Origin: ZC4RG20 sp036381515 | GTDB lineage: Bacteria; Pseudomonadota; Gammaproteobacteria; Steroidobacterales; Rariloculaceae | DNA: 64,000 nucleotides | NCBI GenBank assembly: GCA_036381515.1 | Contig: DASVCR010000081.1 | Location: forward strand, 1-64,000 | Reading direction: 5' to 3' | Shown: piece by piece, positions 8,813 through 17,905 of the stretch | Numbering within the stretch: position 1 is the stretch's first letter | Layout of the letters: the number at the start of each line of letters is the position of its first letter | Made by a program: the position numbers and the translations under genes | Notes under the pieces: model-generated | Seen by the model: only the letters and a program-made list of their open reading frames with translations | The model's database searches: none | What the model was told of the DNA's origin: nothing

Positions 8813-8818
8813 TATAAT
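8813..8818 (+). promoter_or_regulatory. Consensus -10 box upstream of the DUF2235 gene
   Basis: A perfect TATAAT at 8813-8818, in an AT-richer patch, lies 70 bases upstream of the DUF2235 start codon on the same strand. The -35 region is poor (TTGCTA at 8793-8798 with a short 14-base spacer), so this is a candidate only. Confidence 0.4.
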
Positions 8819-8888
8819 GTGGGCAGACCGGCCCGTCGACGTGCGGGCGCTGCTGCCCCGGCCGCTCATGCCGGGAGGAACACGAGAG

Positions 8889-10133
8889 ATGGCTGGACGA
8901 CACCTGGTGCTCTGCTTCGACGGAACGTGGAACACGCCGGACAACGGCCCTGCCCCCACCAACGTAGTCAAACTGCTGCGGGCGCTGCCGAGCAGGGCGA
9001 AAGGAGTATGCCAGATCGTGTTCTACGACAAGGGTGTCGGCACCGGCAACTTCACCGACAAGATCGTCGGTGGCGCCTCCGGCGTCGGCCTCACGGAGAA
9101 CATCATCGACGGCTACCGGTTCCTGGGCAACAACTACGCCGCCGGCGACGAGATTTACATCTTCGGCTTCTCGCGCGGCGCCTATACCGCCCGCAGCCTC
9201 GCCGGCCTCATCGCGCTGGCAGGCATCCTGAAACCGGAGCACCTCGGCCGAGACCTCCGGCGGGTCATAGAAATCTGCCGCAGCGATGTCGAGCGCGCCG
9301 AGAAGCAGGACGAGATCCGCAAGCTCGACTGCGCCCGCCACGAAGAGGTGCGCATCAGATGCGTGGGCGTGTGGGACACCGTCGGGTCGCTCGGCATCCC
9401 CGGCGACCTAGGGCGGCAGCTGTACTTGAAGCCGTACTATTTCTACGACGTGGAGCTGAGCCCACTCGTGGACGTCGGCCTCCACGCCATCGCCATCGAC
9501 GAAAAGCGCAGCGCCTTCGCGCCCACGCTGTGGGGAAGCGCGGACGGTAAGCCGCACGACGGCCAGATCGTCGAGCAGGTATGGTTCCCCGGCGTGCACT
9601 CGAACGTCGGCGGCTCGTACCCGGATGCGGGCCTGTCGGACATCGCGCTGGACTGGATGGTGAAGCGGCTCAAGCGGCACACCGCGCTCGCATTCGACGA
9701 CGACTGCTTGCGCCGCACGTGTAATCCCAGAGTGGACGGCATGGGTTACGAGAGCCGCTCGGCCCTATACGTCAGCTCGAAGGTCTACCCTTATCAGCGC
9801 CTCATCAACCAGACGCTGCCCGACGGCCGGGGCCTCGGGGAATGGTTCCGCGAGACATTCGAGAAGTTCGACCGCCGCAATCTGATGCCCGAGGGCATGC
9901 GAACCGTCAACGAGATGCTGCACATCTCGGCGCTCGACCGCTGGGCGCTCAAGGCGGTGCTGCACGACGCCAGCAAGCCGACGGACAAGCAGCGGCTTTA
10001 CCGCCCCCCGAACCTCGAGGCCGTGATCCGGGCACGCAATATCGCGGTGGTGGGAAGGGACGGCGAGCGGCTGCCCGCCGACATCGTGCCGTGGCCGAGC
10101 CACGACGAGCGTCCAGCACTCGAGCCGGCATAG
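8889..10133 (+). CDS. DUF2235 alpha/beta-hydrolase (Tle1-like phospholipase fold)
   Basis: A 414-residue hydrolase. The DUF2235 signature LCFDGTWN is at residues 8-15, the nucleophile elbow GFSRG at 93-97, and a His/Asp-containing stretch FPGVHSNVGGSYPDAG near 230. The family includes type VI secretion phospholipase effectors (Tle1), but no secretion, VgrG or immunity gene is nearby and no signal peptide is visible, so a housekeeping or storage role is equally possible. The start at 8889 follows a GGAGG site and matches family N-termini; the frame upstream to 8370 is not homologous. A consensus -10 box lies upstream. Confidence 0.88.
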   Translation: MAGRHLVLCFDGTWNTPDNGPAPTNVVKLLRALPSRAKGVCQIVFYDKGVGTGNFTDKIVGGASGVGLTENIIDGYRFLGNNYAAGDEIYIFGFSRGAYTARSLAGLIALAGILKPEHLGRDLRRVIEICRSDVERAEKQDEIRKLDCARHEEVRIRCVGVWDTVGSLGIPGDLGRQLYLKPYYFYDVELSPLVDVGLHAIAIDEKRSAFAPTLWGSADGKPHDGQIVEQVWFPGVHSNVGGSYPDAGLSDIALDWMVKRLKRHTALAFDDDCLRRTCNPRVDGMGYESRSALYVSSKVYPYQRLINQTLPDGRGLGEWFRETFEKFDRRNLMPEGMRTVNEMLHISALDRWALKAVLHDASKPTDKQRLYRPPNLEAVIRARNIAVVGRDGERLPADIVPWPSHDERPALEPA

Positions 10134-10269
10134 CATAAAAACCGCGCCGGCGGCCCCAACGCTCACATGCTCCGAAAGCGCACGGACTGACCAAAACCGG
10201 ACACCGGCTCTCGCCGTTCGCGAGGTCATCGAGTCCGACGAGCACCGCGCCCGATACCCGTTGGTCGAT

Positions 10270-10622
10270 ACGCGGAGCTCGATCGGGTGGTCGGTACGTA
10301 CAACTCGATGCTCGCGAACCTCCAGCGCGACTGGCTGCGGCTCGGCGAGCAGCGCGGTTTCCTCGAGCGGTTCCTGAAGGTCACGCCGGTCGGCATCGTA
10401 ATCTCCGACTTCGAAACGGCCGCGTGTCGCTCGGGAATCCGCGCGCGAGCTGCTCGGCGCTGCACACGGCGACGAGTTCGTGGGGCGCACACTCGCCGAG
10501 ATCGATTCGGCCGTGCGGCGACGCTCGACCGGCTCGAGGTCGACCAGGACCGCAGCCAGATCGATCAGGTCATGATCAACGTGGTGAAGAACGCCGCCTC
10601 GGCTGTCGGGGTCGGGCTCTAG
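10270..10622 (+). pseudogene. Shattered sensor histidine kinase
   Basis: Pieces in order but in different frames: RYAELDRVVGTYNSMLANLQ, RDWLRLGEQRGFLERFLKV, TPVGIVISDF (HAMP/linker to PAS); then VSLGNPRA; then ARELLGAAHGDEFVGRTL and AEIDSAV (rest of the PAS); then QIDQVMINVVKNAASAVG, the N-box of a HATPase domain. The dimerisation domain and the rest of the ATPase are missing. At least two frameshifts and two deletions are needed to explain this. The remnant ends exactly at the stop of the opposing zf-TFIIB gene. The rest of 10134-10618 holds nothing else. Confidence 0.75.
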
Positions 10623-10903
10623 TCGAAGTCGAACAGCTCGTCGAGGAAGGACTTGCGCTTGCGGTAACGGCGGTGGTCATCGTAGTCCCGCTCGTAGCGG
10701 TCGCGCTCGTAAGGCTCCGGCCCATAGTCCTCGTGCCGCCCGCGGGGCACGTCGCGCGGCGGCGCGGCCGCCGCCGAACGCTCGATAATCTTGTCGAGCT
10801 CGCCGCGATCGAGCCAGACGCCGCGGCATTTCGGGCAATAGTCGATCTCGATGCCCTGCCGGTCCGACATCAACAGCTCCGTCTGGTCTACCGGGCACTT
10901 CAT
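10619..10903 (-). CDS. Small zf-TFIIB zinc-ribbon protein
   Basis: A 94-residue protein. Its N-terminal half is a zf-TFIIB zinc ribbon: MKCPVD and YCPKCRGVWLDRGELDKII supply Cys ligands and the family's invariant GVWLDRGEL. The C-terminal half is charged and Tyr/Arg/Asp-rich with low complexity and ends FLDELFDFD. A GGAG site precedes the ATG. The family is widespread in bacteria and functionally uncharacterised; nucleic-acid or protein binding is inferred from the zinc ribbon. It stands alone, divergent from the SleB-like gene. Confidence 0.85.
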   Translation of the reverse strand: MKCPVDQTELLMSDRQGIEIDYCPKCRGVWLDRGELDKIIERSAAAAPPRDVPRGRHEDYGPEPYERDRYERDYDDHRRYRKRKSFLDELFDFD

Positions 10904-11081
10904 CCTGCGTCTCCTCGAGATCTCGTTCGCTCGAGGTATTGTATCTGCTTGGGTCGGACGCTGCCGAAACGCCCCGGCCGTATCCGAAACCCGCGCGTGC
11001 GGCCGGGATCAGGGACGCCGATCACGACGCTCGGCGGGCCAGCGTCGTAGGATTCGCACGGAACGTGCTCGAGGTAGCGCC

Positions 11082-11600
11082 ATGCCGAGGAGTCGAGGAA
11101 GCGTCCTGCCTACGATCGGTACGCGCGCGCGGCATTTCGCGTGCGGCGCGGCCGCGCTGCTCGCGGCGGCCGCCGCGGCTCGGCCGTCGCCGGCGCACGG
11201 CGATCCGCCCGAACCGATCGACGAGCAGCACCGCTGCCTCGCGCTCGCGATGTACTTCGAGGCGCGCAACGAAGGACCGGACGGCATGCGCGCCGTCGGC
11301 TCCGTCGTGCTGAATCGCGTCGAGAGCGAAGACTTCCCGTCCACACCGTGCGAGGTCGTCAAGGAAGGCGGCGAGACGCCTCCGTGCCAGTTCTCGTGGT
11401 GGTGCGACGGCAGGAGCGACGTGCCGCGCGACGCCGAGCTGTGGCAGACGGCGCTCGAGGTCGCCGCAGCGCTGCTCGAGGACCGCGGCGAGGACCCGAC
11501 GAACGGCGCGCTGTTCTTCCACGCCGCGACGATCCGAGTGCCGTGGCGCGTCGAGCGCACGCGCACGGCGCAGATCCTCGGACACGTCTACTACCGCTGA
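11082..11600 (+). CDS. Exported cell-wall hydrolase (SleB-like)
   Basis: A 172-residue protein with an N-terminal signal peptide (hydrophobic Ala-rich segment, cleavage near PAHG) followed by a Hydrolase_2/SleB-type domain: CLALAMYFEARNEGPDG, AVGSVVLNRVES, FSWWCDG and GALFFHA are the family's conserved blocks. The Glu in YFEARNE is the likely catalytic acid. In spore formers the family lyses cortex peptidoglycan; in Gram-negatives it probably remodels periplasmic peptidoglycan. The start at 11082 is chosen because it places the signal peptide first. It converges on hpnB. Confidence 0.85.
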   Translation: MPRSRGSVLPTIGTRARHFACGAAALLAAAAAARPSPAHGDPPEPIDEQHRCLALAMYFEARNEGPDGMRAVGSVVLNRVESEDFPSTPCEVVKEGGETPPCQFSWWCDGRSDVPRDAELWQTALEVAAALLEDRGEDPTNGALFFHAATIRVPWRVERTRTAQILGHVYYR

Positions 11601-11637
11601 GCCGGATGCCGTCGAGCCGGATGCGGACCGGCCGCGC

Positions 11638-12756
11638 TCATTCGGCGGCACGGTATGCGCGCCCCTTCCATTCGGCCCGCACGCCGCGCCAGTAGCCGAG
11701 CGCGGAATCGAGCGTCATGCCGAGAAAGAGCGCGGCCGCGAAAGGCAGCGTCGCGACCCACCACGCGGGCAGCCGATAGAAGCGGACGACCGGGTAATAG
11801 GCCGCGCCCATCGCGGCGAGCGCGCCCGCCCCGGCCGCGACGTCGAGCGCCGTCGGCGGCACGGCGATCGCGGCGACCGGTACGACGAACACGAGCAGCA
11901 TCGCCGCGACCGTCGCAGCGAGCAGCACCGGCGAATAGCGCAGCTGCGTGAACGCGGTTCGGCTCACCATCCGCCAGAAGTCGCCGAAGTCGTACGGTCG
12001 CAGGCTTCGCACCGAGCGGCTCATGCCGATCCAGAGCCGATAGCCCTGCCGCTTGAGCCGAGCGGCCAGCGTGCAGTCGTCGATCAGCGCGTCGCGCAGC
12101 GCGGCGAAGCCGCCGACGGCGCGCAACGCGTCCGCCGAGACGAGGATGCAGCCGCCCGCGGCGGCCGCGACTCGGCTCTGCGGCGAGTTCGCGAGCGCGA
12201 ACGGATAGATCAGCTTGAAGAAGAACACGAAAGGCGGCGCGAGCAGCCGCTCCGCGAACGTCTCGCAGCGGAGCGTCGCCATGATCGTCACGAGATCGGC
12301 GCCCGTGTCGCGCGACCGCTCGACGAGCGCGGCGATGCTGCCGGGCGCGAGCTCGATGTCCGCGTCGAGCAGCAGCACGCGCGGGCGCCGCACGTGCTCG
12401 AGGCCCTGGTGCAGCGCCCACAGCTTGCCGCTCCATCCCGCGGGCCGCGGCCGGCCCGCGACGACCCGCAGCGTGAACGGCAGGACGGCGGCGAGCCGCG
12501 CGAGCACGCCGCCCGTGCCGTCGTCCGATTCGTCGTCGACGACGATGACTTCGAGACCCGGCCCCTGCGCGGCGAGCGCCGCGAGCGTGCGCTCGATCAC
12601 CGCCGCCTCGTTGCGCGCCGGGATCAGCACGGTCACGTCGTCGAGCGGGCGCGTCTTGCCTTCCGCCTCGAGCCGCTCCCGGACGCGGTGCGGCTGCCAC
12701 GGCAACAGCAGCACGGCGATCCACGCCGCGAGCGCGGCGAGCGCGAGCACGGTCAT
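11638..12756 (-). CDS. hpnB: Hopanoid biosynthesis glycosyltransferase HpnB
   Basis: A 372-residue membrane glycosyltransferase of family GT2. It has one N-terminal membrane segment, a GT-A domain (VTVLIPARNEAAVIERTL; VVDDESDDGT; LLLDADIELAPG, the DxD-type site; RDALIDDCTLAARLKRQG) and two or more C-terminal membrane segments. This arrangement and length fit HpnB, which sits in hopanoid clusters. No squalene/hopene gene (hpnC-H, shc) is in the window, so it is either separated from the main cluster or acts on another lipid. The start is the first ATG. Confidence 0.8.
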   Translation of the reverse strand: MTVLALAALAAWIAVLLLPWQPHRVRERLEAEGKTRPLDDVTVLIPARNEAAVIERTLAALAAQGPGLEVIVVDDESDDGTGGVLARLAAVLPFTLRVVAGRPRPAGWSGKLWALHQGLEHVRRPRVLLLDADIELAPGSIAALVERSRDTGADLVTIMATLRCETFAERLLAPPFVFFFKLIYPFALANSPQSRVAAAAGGCILVSADALRAVGGFAALRDALIDDCTLAARLKRQGYRLWIGMSRSVRSLRPYDFGDFWRMVSRTAFTQLRYSPVLLAATVAAMLLVFVVPVAAIAVPPTALDVAAGAGALAAMGAAYYPVVRFYRLPAWWVATLPFAAALFLGMTLDSALGYWRGVRAEWKGRAYRAAE

Positions 12757-12808
12757 CGCGCCCGCCTCGACCCGAGCCGGGCGACCCGTCGCGGTGAAGC
12801 CGAGAGCG

Positions 12809-14026
12809 TCAGTCCCAGAAAATCAGGAAGTCCCACCACGGCTTGTCCTCGCCGTCGCCGGCCGACGGCTGCCGGTACGTGCGGTCCTCGCACGGCGTCG
12901 TGCCGTGATAGGGCAGATCCGACAGCAGGACCGTGTCCGAGCCCGTGTATTGACCCTCGAAATAGAGCGGGTCCTCCGCGACGTAGTCGCGGCGCAGCGC
13001 CATCCGCTCCGGGTCGAGCGTGAAGCGCTCGACGACGTGCAGCCGATCGCTGTGCGGCACGCGGCCGTCCGCCGACAGGATGCCCGGCGCGAAGCCGATC
13101 GTGTCGACGATCAGCACGTCGTCCTCCCAGCGCCCGATCGAGTGTCCCGCGACGCTCGGCTCGATGTCGGCCGGGTGCTCGTCCATGTCGAGATGGATCG
13201 TGCGCTCGATGCCCATCGAGCCGTAGAGCAGGCGGATCTCGTCCTCGCTCTGGATGATCCGGTTCACGTCCATCTCGAACGTCCAGTCGAACAGGATATT
13301 CGTCGGCTCGCAGCGCAGCCGCGGGTTGTCGGCGGACGCGAGATCGAGGCTTTCGATGACCGCGCGCCCCGCGTCCGTCAACGGCATCGCGCTCGGCCGG
13401 CGATTCCAGTAAGTGTCGACCGGATCCTCCTCCATCGACAGCGGCGTGCCGCGCGCGCCGGGAAACCCGGCGCCGCCGCCCGGGACCTCGCCGGGCTCGA
13501 ACCGGTCGGCGACCGAGATCGGCACGAGCGTGCCGGCCTGGCCGCGCGGGTCGGTCATCACGCGCTGCTCGGCGGCCCAGTCGCCGGCGATGTTCGGGTC
13601 GCCGTTCGGCAGGCGCGCGGGCCGCTCCGCGGGCTCGGGTGCCGCGGGCTCCGTGAGCTGGCCGTACCGGTCGATGCTGCGGCCGTCCGCGAGGTAGGCC
13701 GTCGCGAGATAGCACGTCGTCGGGTCGCGCCGGTCCGGCGAGCCGAGGACACGGATCCGCGTGCCCGCGGCAAACATCTCCTCCGTCCAGCCTGAGCGGC
13801 GGAGGACCGTCGCCCCGCGCATCTCGCACCGCCACGATGTGACCTCCCCGCCCGGCCCCGTGACGTCGAGGTACAGCCACGAGTGCGGGTTGATGAACTC
13901 GACGCCCGTGACGACGCCGTCGAGCTCGATGTCCCGGTTCAGGTCGAAGTTCGCGACGCCGTGGTGGGCGTAGGCAAGGCTCGCGCACAAGAGCCCGGCA
14001 AGCGCCGAGCACGTCCTGCTCGTCAT
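12809..14026 (-). CDS. DUF6152 family exported protein (copy 1)
   Basis: A 405-residue exported protein. The start at 14026 gives a signal peptide (SALAGLLCASLAYA) directly followed by HHGVANFDLNRDIELDG, the start of the DUF6152 domain, an OB-like region found in secreted proteobacterial proteins. The remainder is an uncharacterised long extension with Trp/Asp-rich blocks (HSIGRWEDDVLIVDTIGFA, DPLYFEGQYTGSD). The second copy at 45227-46279 shares the layout (HH after the signal, EHPAD and HSIGRFEGDTLVVET), so they are distant paralogues. The function is unknown. It lies 52 bases upstream of hpnB's start and may be co-transcribed with it. Confidence 0.82.
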   Translation of the reverse strand: MTSRTCSALAGLLCASLAYAHHGVANFDLNRDIELDGVVTGVEFINPHSWLYLDVTGPGGEVTSWRCEMRGATVLRRSGWTEEMFAAGTRIRVLGSPDRRDPTTCYLATAYLADGRSIDRYGQLTEPAAPEPAERPARLPNGDPNIAGDWAAEQRVMTDPRGQAGTLVPISVADRFEPGEVPGGGAGFPGARGTPLSMEEDPVDTYWNRRPSAMPLTDAGRAVIESLDLASADNPRLRCEPTNILFDWTFEMDVNRIIQSEDEIRLLYGSMGIERTIHLDMDEHPADIEPSVAGHSIGRWEDDVLIVDTIGFAPGILSADGRVPHSDRLHVVERFTLDPERMALRRDYVAEDPLYFEGQYTGSDTVLLSDLPYHGTTPCEDRTYRQPSAGDGEDKPWWDFLIFWD

Positions 14027-14435
14027 GGTCGTCCCCGTTTCGTGCGGCCCGCGGTCGAGCGGGCCGTTCCGAGTGTAGCCCGGCCGTCGAGCGAAGTCGC
14101 CGGTCGCGGCGGCGTGCGACGGTGTGCCGGCTCGATGCATCTATCGAATCAGCGGCTCGGCGGCCCGGCGAGCGCTTCTCGTCGCGTTCCGCACGCGGAT
14201 CGGACACGACGCGGTGGCCGAATCGGCGAAGGCTTGGCCGTATTGACCAAAGAGGATCGCGGGCCGACCTCGGACGCCGCGGCGCGGCGTCGAGTTCCGT
14301 AAGCGGTATCAACGAGTTAAGGGGCACCGATTGCGTGGCACGACATTCGCAATAGGCGAGCCGCTGGAAAGATATCGTGCCGGCGACCGTTCACGATGCG
14401 TCCTGGATCGACCCACGGGTTGCTTTGTGCGGTCC

Positions 14436-14517
14436 GGGGCAGCAGCGGCACTCCTCCCCTCCTTGATCGATTCTCGATTTCCTCCCGATCGAAGAATCGT
14501 CCCGCCGCTGCTGCCCC
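14436..14517. repeat. 82-base nested palindrome in a non-coding region
   Basis: Outer arms of 14 bases (14436-14449 and 14504-14517; core GGGGCAGCAGCGGC) are perfect inverted copies. Inside them GATTCT-ATCGA-type sequences near 14468 and 14488 form a second inverted pair. It is unlike the other palindrome families here. The 14027-14599 stretch otherwise holds no gene. Confidence 0.6.
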
Positions 14518-14553
14518 GTCTTCTTCATGAGCCCGGCGCTCGACCGACGGCAC

Positions 14554-14577
14554 GACGGCGGGCCGAAGCCCGCCGTC
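14554..14577 (-). terminator. Hairpin downstream of the TonB-receptor gene
   Basis: Perfect 10-base stem GACGGCGGGC / GCCCGCCGTC with a 4-base loop, 23 bases beyond the stop codon of the minus-strand TonB receptor. There is no U-tract, so it may terminate weakly or stabilise the 3' end. Confidence 0.5.
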
Positions 14578-14599
14578 GCAGAGCGGCCGAGGCGCGTCG

Positions 14600-17500
14600 C
14601 TAGAAGGACATCGTCAAGCCGACGAAGGCGCGCCTGCCGAGCACGTCGTAGTACTGCGCGTTGAAGCTCGCGGCGTTCCGGTTCGGGTTCGTCGGATTCA
14701 GCGGATCGCTGCCGACGATCGGCGGCTCCTCGTCCAGCAGGTTGTCGATGCCGGCACGCAGCGTCATGCGGTCGTTGACCTGGTAGTCCGCGAACAGATT
14801 GAAGCGGTTATACGACCCGACGCCGAGAACGGTGAGCGTGTTGTTGAAATCGCGCGGCTTCGCGGCATCCTCGACCGACGGCAGGTGGTACCAGTTCAGC
14901 GCGACCGTCGCGTTCCCGCCCGAGAACGTGTAGCCGACCGTCGAATTCAACCTGTAGTCGAACTGGCCGCCCTGCCCGAGCGAGCCCTTCCAATCGATGA
15001 ACGGCTCACCCGGCGCATCCTGCAGCTTGAACTCGTTGAGGTAGGTCAGCATCGAGTTCACGAACAACGAGCCGCCGCCGATGTCGCCGCTCCAATTGAC
15101 CTGCAGATCGACGCCGGACGTCTCGAGCGTGCCCTGGTTCACGTAAGGCGAGTCGACGATGTTGCGCTCGCCCGTGATCGGATGACGGTTGATCATCCGG
15201 CAATAGCCGCCCGGATCGTCGAGCGAGTAGGTCGGATTGCTCTTGCCGTCCGCGTTGAAACATTGCTGGTACACGAACACGGGACTGACCGGCGAGATCC
15301 AATCCGTGACCTCGATGTTGTACATGTCGATCGACGCCGTCAGGCCCTCGAAGCGGCCGGGGCCCGAGAACACGACGCCGAAGGTCCACGTATCGGCCGA
15401 CTCGGCACGAACGTTCGGGTTCCCCTGCTCGTAGACGTTCTCGAGCGGGAAGAACGGCGCTCCGGGGCGCTCGAAGTTGTTGGCCTGGTCCGTGCCCGGC
15501 GTACCGCCGAACGGCGTGTTCGGATTGCCGATGATGTCGATGCAGAGCTGCTGCACCTTGAGCCGGTCGGGATTCCCCTCGACGTTGCCCCAAGGCGCTC
15601 GCGTCGTGTGCGAGCATGGATCGCTCGGTGCGAAGCCCACGGTCAGCATCGTCGGCCCCTGGAACATCTCCGCCGTGTTCGGCGCGCGCGTCGCAGCCTG
15701 GAAGCCGCCGCGCAAGCGGATCGATTCCGACGGCGCGTAGTCGAACAGCGCCTTCCACGTATCGACGTCGCCGGCCGCCGTGTTGAACTCGGAATAACGG
15801 TAGCCGAGCTCGAGATTGAGGCGCTGGGTGACCGGCACGAGCAGCTCGCCGTACACCTCCTTCACGTTCATCTCGCCGGCGGTGTCGTTCGAGACGAAGA
15901 TGCCGATCGGGTGGTCGTTAGAGTCGACGTCGTCGTTCAGCGGCTCGAAGCTGAACTCGTTGTTGCGGTACGCGGCACCGGCCGCGAACCTGAGCTGACC
16001 GGCGCGCAGGTCGGCGATCGCGCCTTGGATGTTGAACTCGACGACGTCCTGCGTCAGCTGCGACGACGCGCGCCCCCGAAGGTCCATCGACTCGAGGCAG
16101 CGCGGGTGCACCTCTCCGCCGAAGATCGGCAGGCCCGTCGGGCAATCGAGCTTGTACTCGCGCTCGATCGTCTCGTTCTCGACCTGGCCGAAATTGGGCC
16201 GCTCGACCAGCATCCGATAGCGCTGCAGCGACGGCAGCGACCGATAGTCGTTGCGCGTGTTGGTCTCGCCCGTCGAAGCGTGGAAATCCCACGTCCAATC
16301 GCTGTTCGGGAAGGAGCCCTCGAGACCCGCGAGGAGCTGGTAGACGTCGTTGTTGTTCTCGGTCGTGAACGGCTCGCCGTAGAAGTCGATGCCGCGGAAA
16401 AGCCGCCACTCGGCCGTCGGATCGGGCCGCGAATCGAGCAGCGTCTGCAGCGCCGGCGGCAAAGGCCGCCCGTCGTTCGGAACGAACGCCTGCCAGACCG
16501 TGATCGCCGGCGGGATACCGCCCGTCGTCGTGACGACGTTGTTGCTGTAGGTCACCTGGGCGAATGCCGTCAGGTTCTCGCTCACGTCGTAGGTCGCGCG
16601 CCCGAACAGCGAACGACGCTCCTGCGGCGTCGACGCCATGCCGCCCGTGAACTGCGTCGCGAGGTTGCCGTTCCTGCCGCGGTGGACGCCGACGTAACCC
16701 TGGCCGTCCGACTCGATCTGTCCGAGCGGACCTTTGTAACCGCGCGCGCCGCTGAGAACGAAAGGCGTGCCGTCCGGGTTGAAATAGATCTCGTTGATGC
16801 GCGTGACGTCGATCGTTCCGGGCGCGAAGCCGTGCACCGCGAAGATCTCGTCCACGGCCTCCTGCGTCGGCCGATTCGTGGGGCCGGCGAAGGAGATGCC
16901 GGGCGCGTGCATGAAGCCGCCGGCGTTCGTTTCAGGATCGAACCAGCCTTCGCGGTAGAAGTCGCGGTCGCGCTGCCAGACGACCTCGCGGTCGTACCAC
17001 TCGATACCGACCATCGCGTTGCCGCGGCCGTCCGCCGAGTTCGCGCCGACCAGCATCGTGAAGCGCCTTTCCTCGCCGTCGCCCTCCCCGGTCACCGAGG
17101 TCTGGAAATCGAGGTCCACGCCTTCGAAGTCGTCCTTCAGCACGAAGTTCACGACGCCGGCCAGCGCGTCCGGGCCGTAGACGGCCGATGCGCCGCCCGT
17201 GATGGTCTCGACGCGCGCGATCGCGGCCGCCGGGATCGTGTTGATGTCGACGACGAGCGCGGCGTTCGACGGCTGCGGGCGCCGGCCGTCGAGGAGCACG
17301 AGCGTGCGGTTCGTGCCGATGCCGCGCAGGTTCGCGCTCGCGATACCGAGCGTCGTCGTCGGGCTGCCCTGCCCGCCCGACACGAACTGCGTGCCGGCCG
17401 GCACGAACTGCGGCATCTGATTCAGGACGGACTCGACACTGAGCGTGCTCGATTGCGAGAGCCTCGCGGCGTCTACCGTCATGATCGGGCTCGGCGCCGC

Positions 17501-17659
17501 GAAGTCGCGACGCACGATGCGCGAGCCCGTCACCGTGACTTCCTCGATGGGGCCTTCCTGGGCCGACGCGGGTGTCGACAAATAGGTCGCGCCGAGTACG
17601 CTCGAGACGGTCGTCGCGAGCGTGCCGAAGCGCGACGCAGGCACTGCGTAGTGGTTCAC
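14600..17659 (-). CDS. TonB-dependent outer-membrane receptor
   Basis: A 1019-residue outer-membrane receptor. It starts at a GTG (17659) preceded by GGGGGAG; the signal peptide ends near TPASAQ. A TonB-box-like IEEVTVTGSRIVRRD follows, then the plug domain (LRGIGTNRTLVLLDGRR, VETITGGASAVYGPDALAGV) and a 22-strand barrel ending in an aromatic residue (GRRAFVGLTMSF), as expected for BamA insertion. The plug motif and length resemble receptors of the Caulobacter/Xanthomonas oligosaccharide or peptide type. It lies 246 bases downstream of a four-gene oxygenase run on the same strand; the AT-rich spacer probably holds its promoter. The ligand is unknown. Confidence 0.93.
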   Translation of the reverse strand: MNHYAVPASRFGTLATTVSSVLGATYLSTPASAQEGPIEEVTVTGSRIVRRDFAAPSPIMTVDAARLSQSSTLSVESVLNQMPQFVPAGTQFVSGGQGSPTTTLGIASANLRGIGTNRTLVLLDGRRPQPSNAALVVDINTIPAAAIARVETITGGASAVYGPDALAGVVNFVLKDDFEGVDLDFQTSVTGEGDGEERRFTMLVGANSADGRGNAMVGIEWYDREVVWQRDRDFYREGWFDPETNAGGFMHAPGISFAGPTNRPTQEAVDEIFAVHGFAPGTIDVTRINEIYFNPDGTPFVLSGARGYKGPLGQIESDGQGYVGVHRGRNGNLATQFTGGMASTPQERRSLFGRATYDVSENLTAFAQVTYSNNVVTTTGGIPPAITVWQAFVPNDGRPLPPALQTLLDSRPDPTAEWRLFRGIDFYGEPFTTENNNDVYQLLAGLEGSFPNSDWTWDFHASTGETNTRNDYRSLPSLQRYRMLVERPNFGQVENETIEREYKLDCPTGLPIFGGEVHPRCLESMDLRGRASSQLTQDVVEFNIQGAIADLRAGQLRFAAGAAYRNNEFSFEPLNDDVDSNDHPIGIFVSNDTAGEMNVKEVYGELLVPVTQRLNLELGYRYSEFNTAAGDVDTWKALFDYAPSESIRLRGGFQAATRAPNTAEMFQGPTMLTVGFAPSDPCSHTTRAPWGNVEGNPDRLKVQQLCIDIIGNPNTPFGGTPGTDQANNFERPGAPFFPLENVYEQGNPNVRAESADTWTFGVVFSGPGRFEGLTASIDMYNIEVTDWISPVSPVFVYQQCFNADGKSNPTYSLDDPGGYCRMINRHPITGERNIVDSPYVNQGTLETSGVDLQVNWSGDIGGGSLFVNSMLTYLNEFKLQDAPGEPFIDWKGSLGQGGQFDYRLNSTVGYTFSGGNATVALNWYHLPSVEDAAKPRDFNNTLTVLGVGSYNRFNLFADYQVNDRMTLRAGIDNLLDEEPPIVGSDPLNPTNPNRNAASFNAQYYDVLGRRAFVGLTMSF

Positions 17660-17905
17660 GTGATCTCCCCCTTGTTTTGGTTTGCTGCGTCAGCGTTGTT
17701 GCCGAAACGAGACACAAACGCCGCCGCCGACTTCGGAATCGCTACCCTCTACCCCGCGCGCGCCGTTTCCTGTTGCAAATGGACGCGCATCCGTAGCGAT
17801 CCTGTATACAAATCGATCTTATGACAAAAGGATTCACCTCCGTATATATCGCCTGGGACACTATTATCCCCGATACCCCTTATCCCTTGCGTCCGGACGG
17901 CCTCG

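Noticed and set aside
14317..14603. Short frames on both strands between DUF6152 copy 1 and the TonB receptor
   Set aside because: They are generated by palindromes and GC-rich bases; no family pattern.
14885..17824. Very long plus-strand open frame (979 codons)
   Set aside because: Antisense to the TonB receptor. High GC content leaves the opposite frame open; the sequence is Arg/Val/Glu-rich with no domain.
17660..17905. A TTGTCA box (17822-17827, minus strand) as -35 of the TonB receptor promoter
   Set aside because: No acceptable -10 lies at 16-18 bases, so I could not define the promoter although the spacer is AT-rich.
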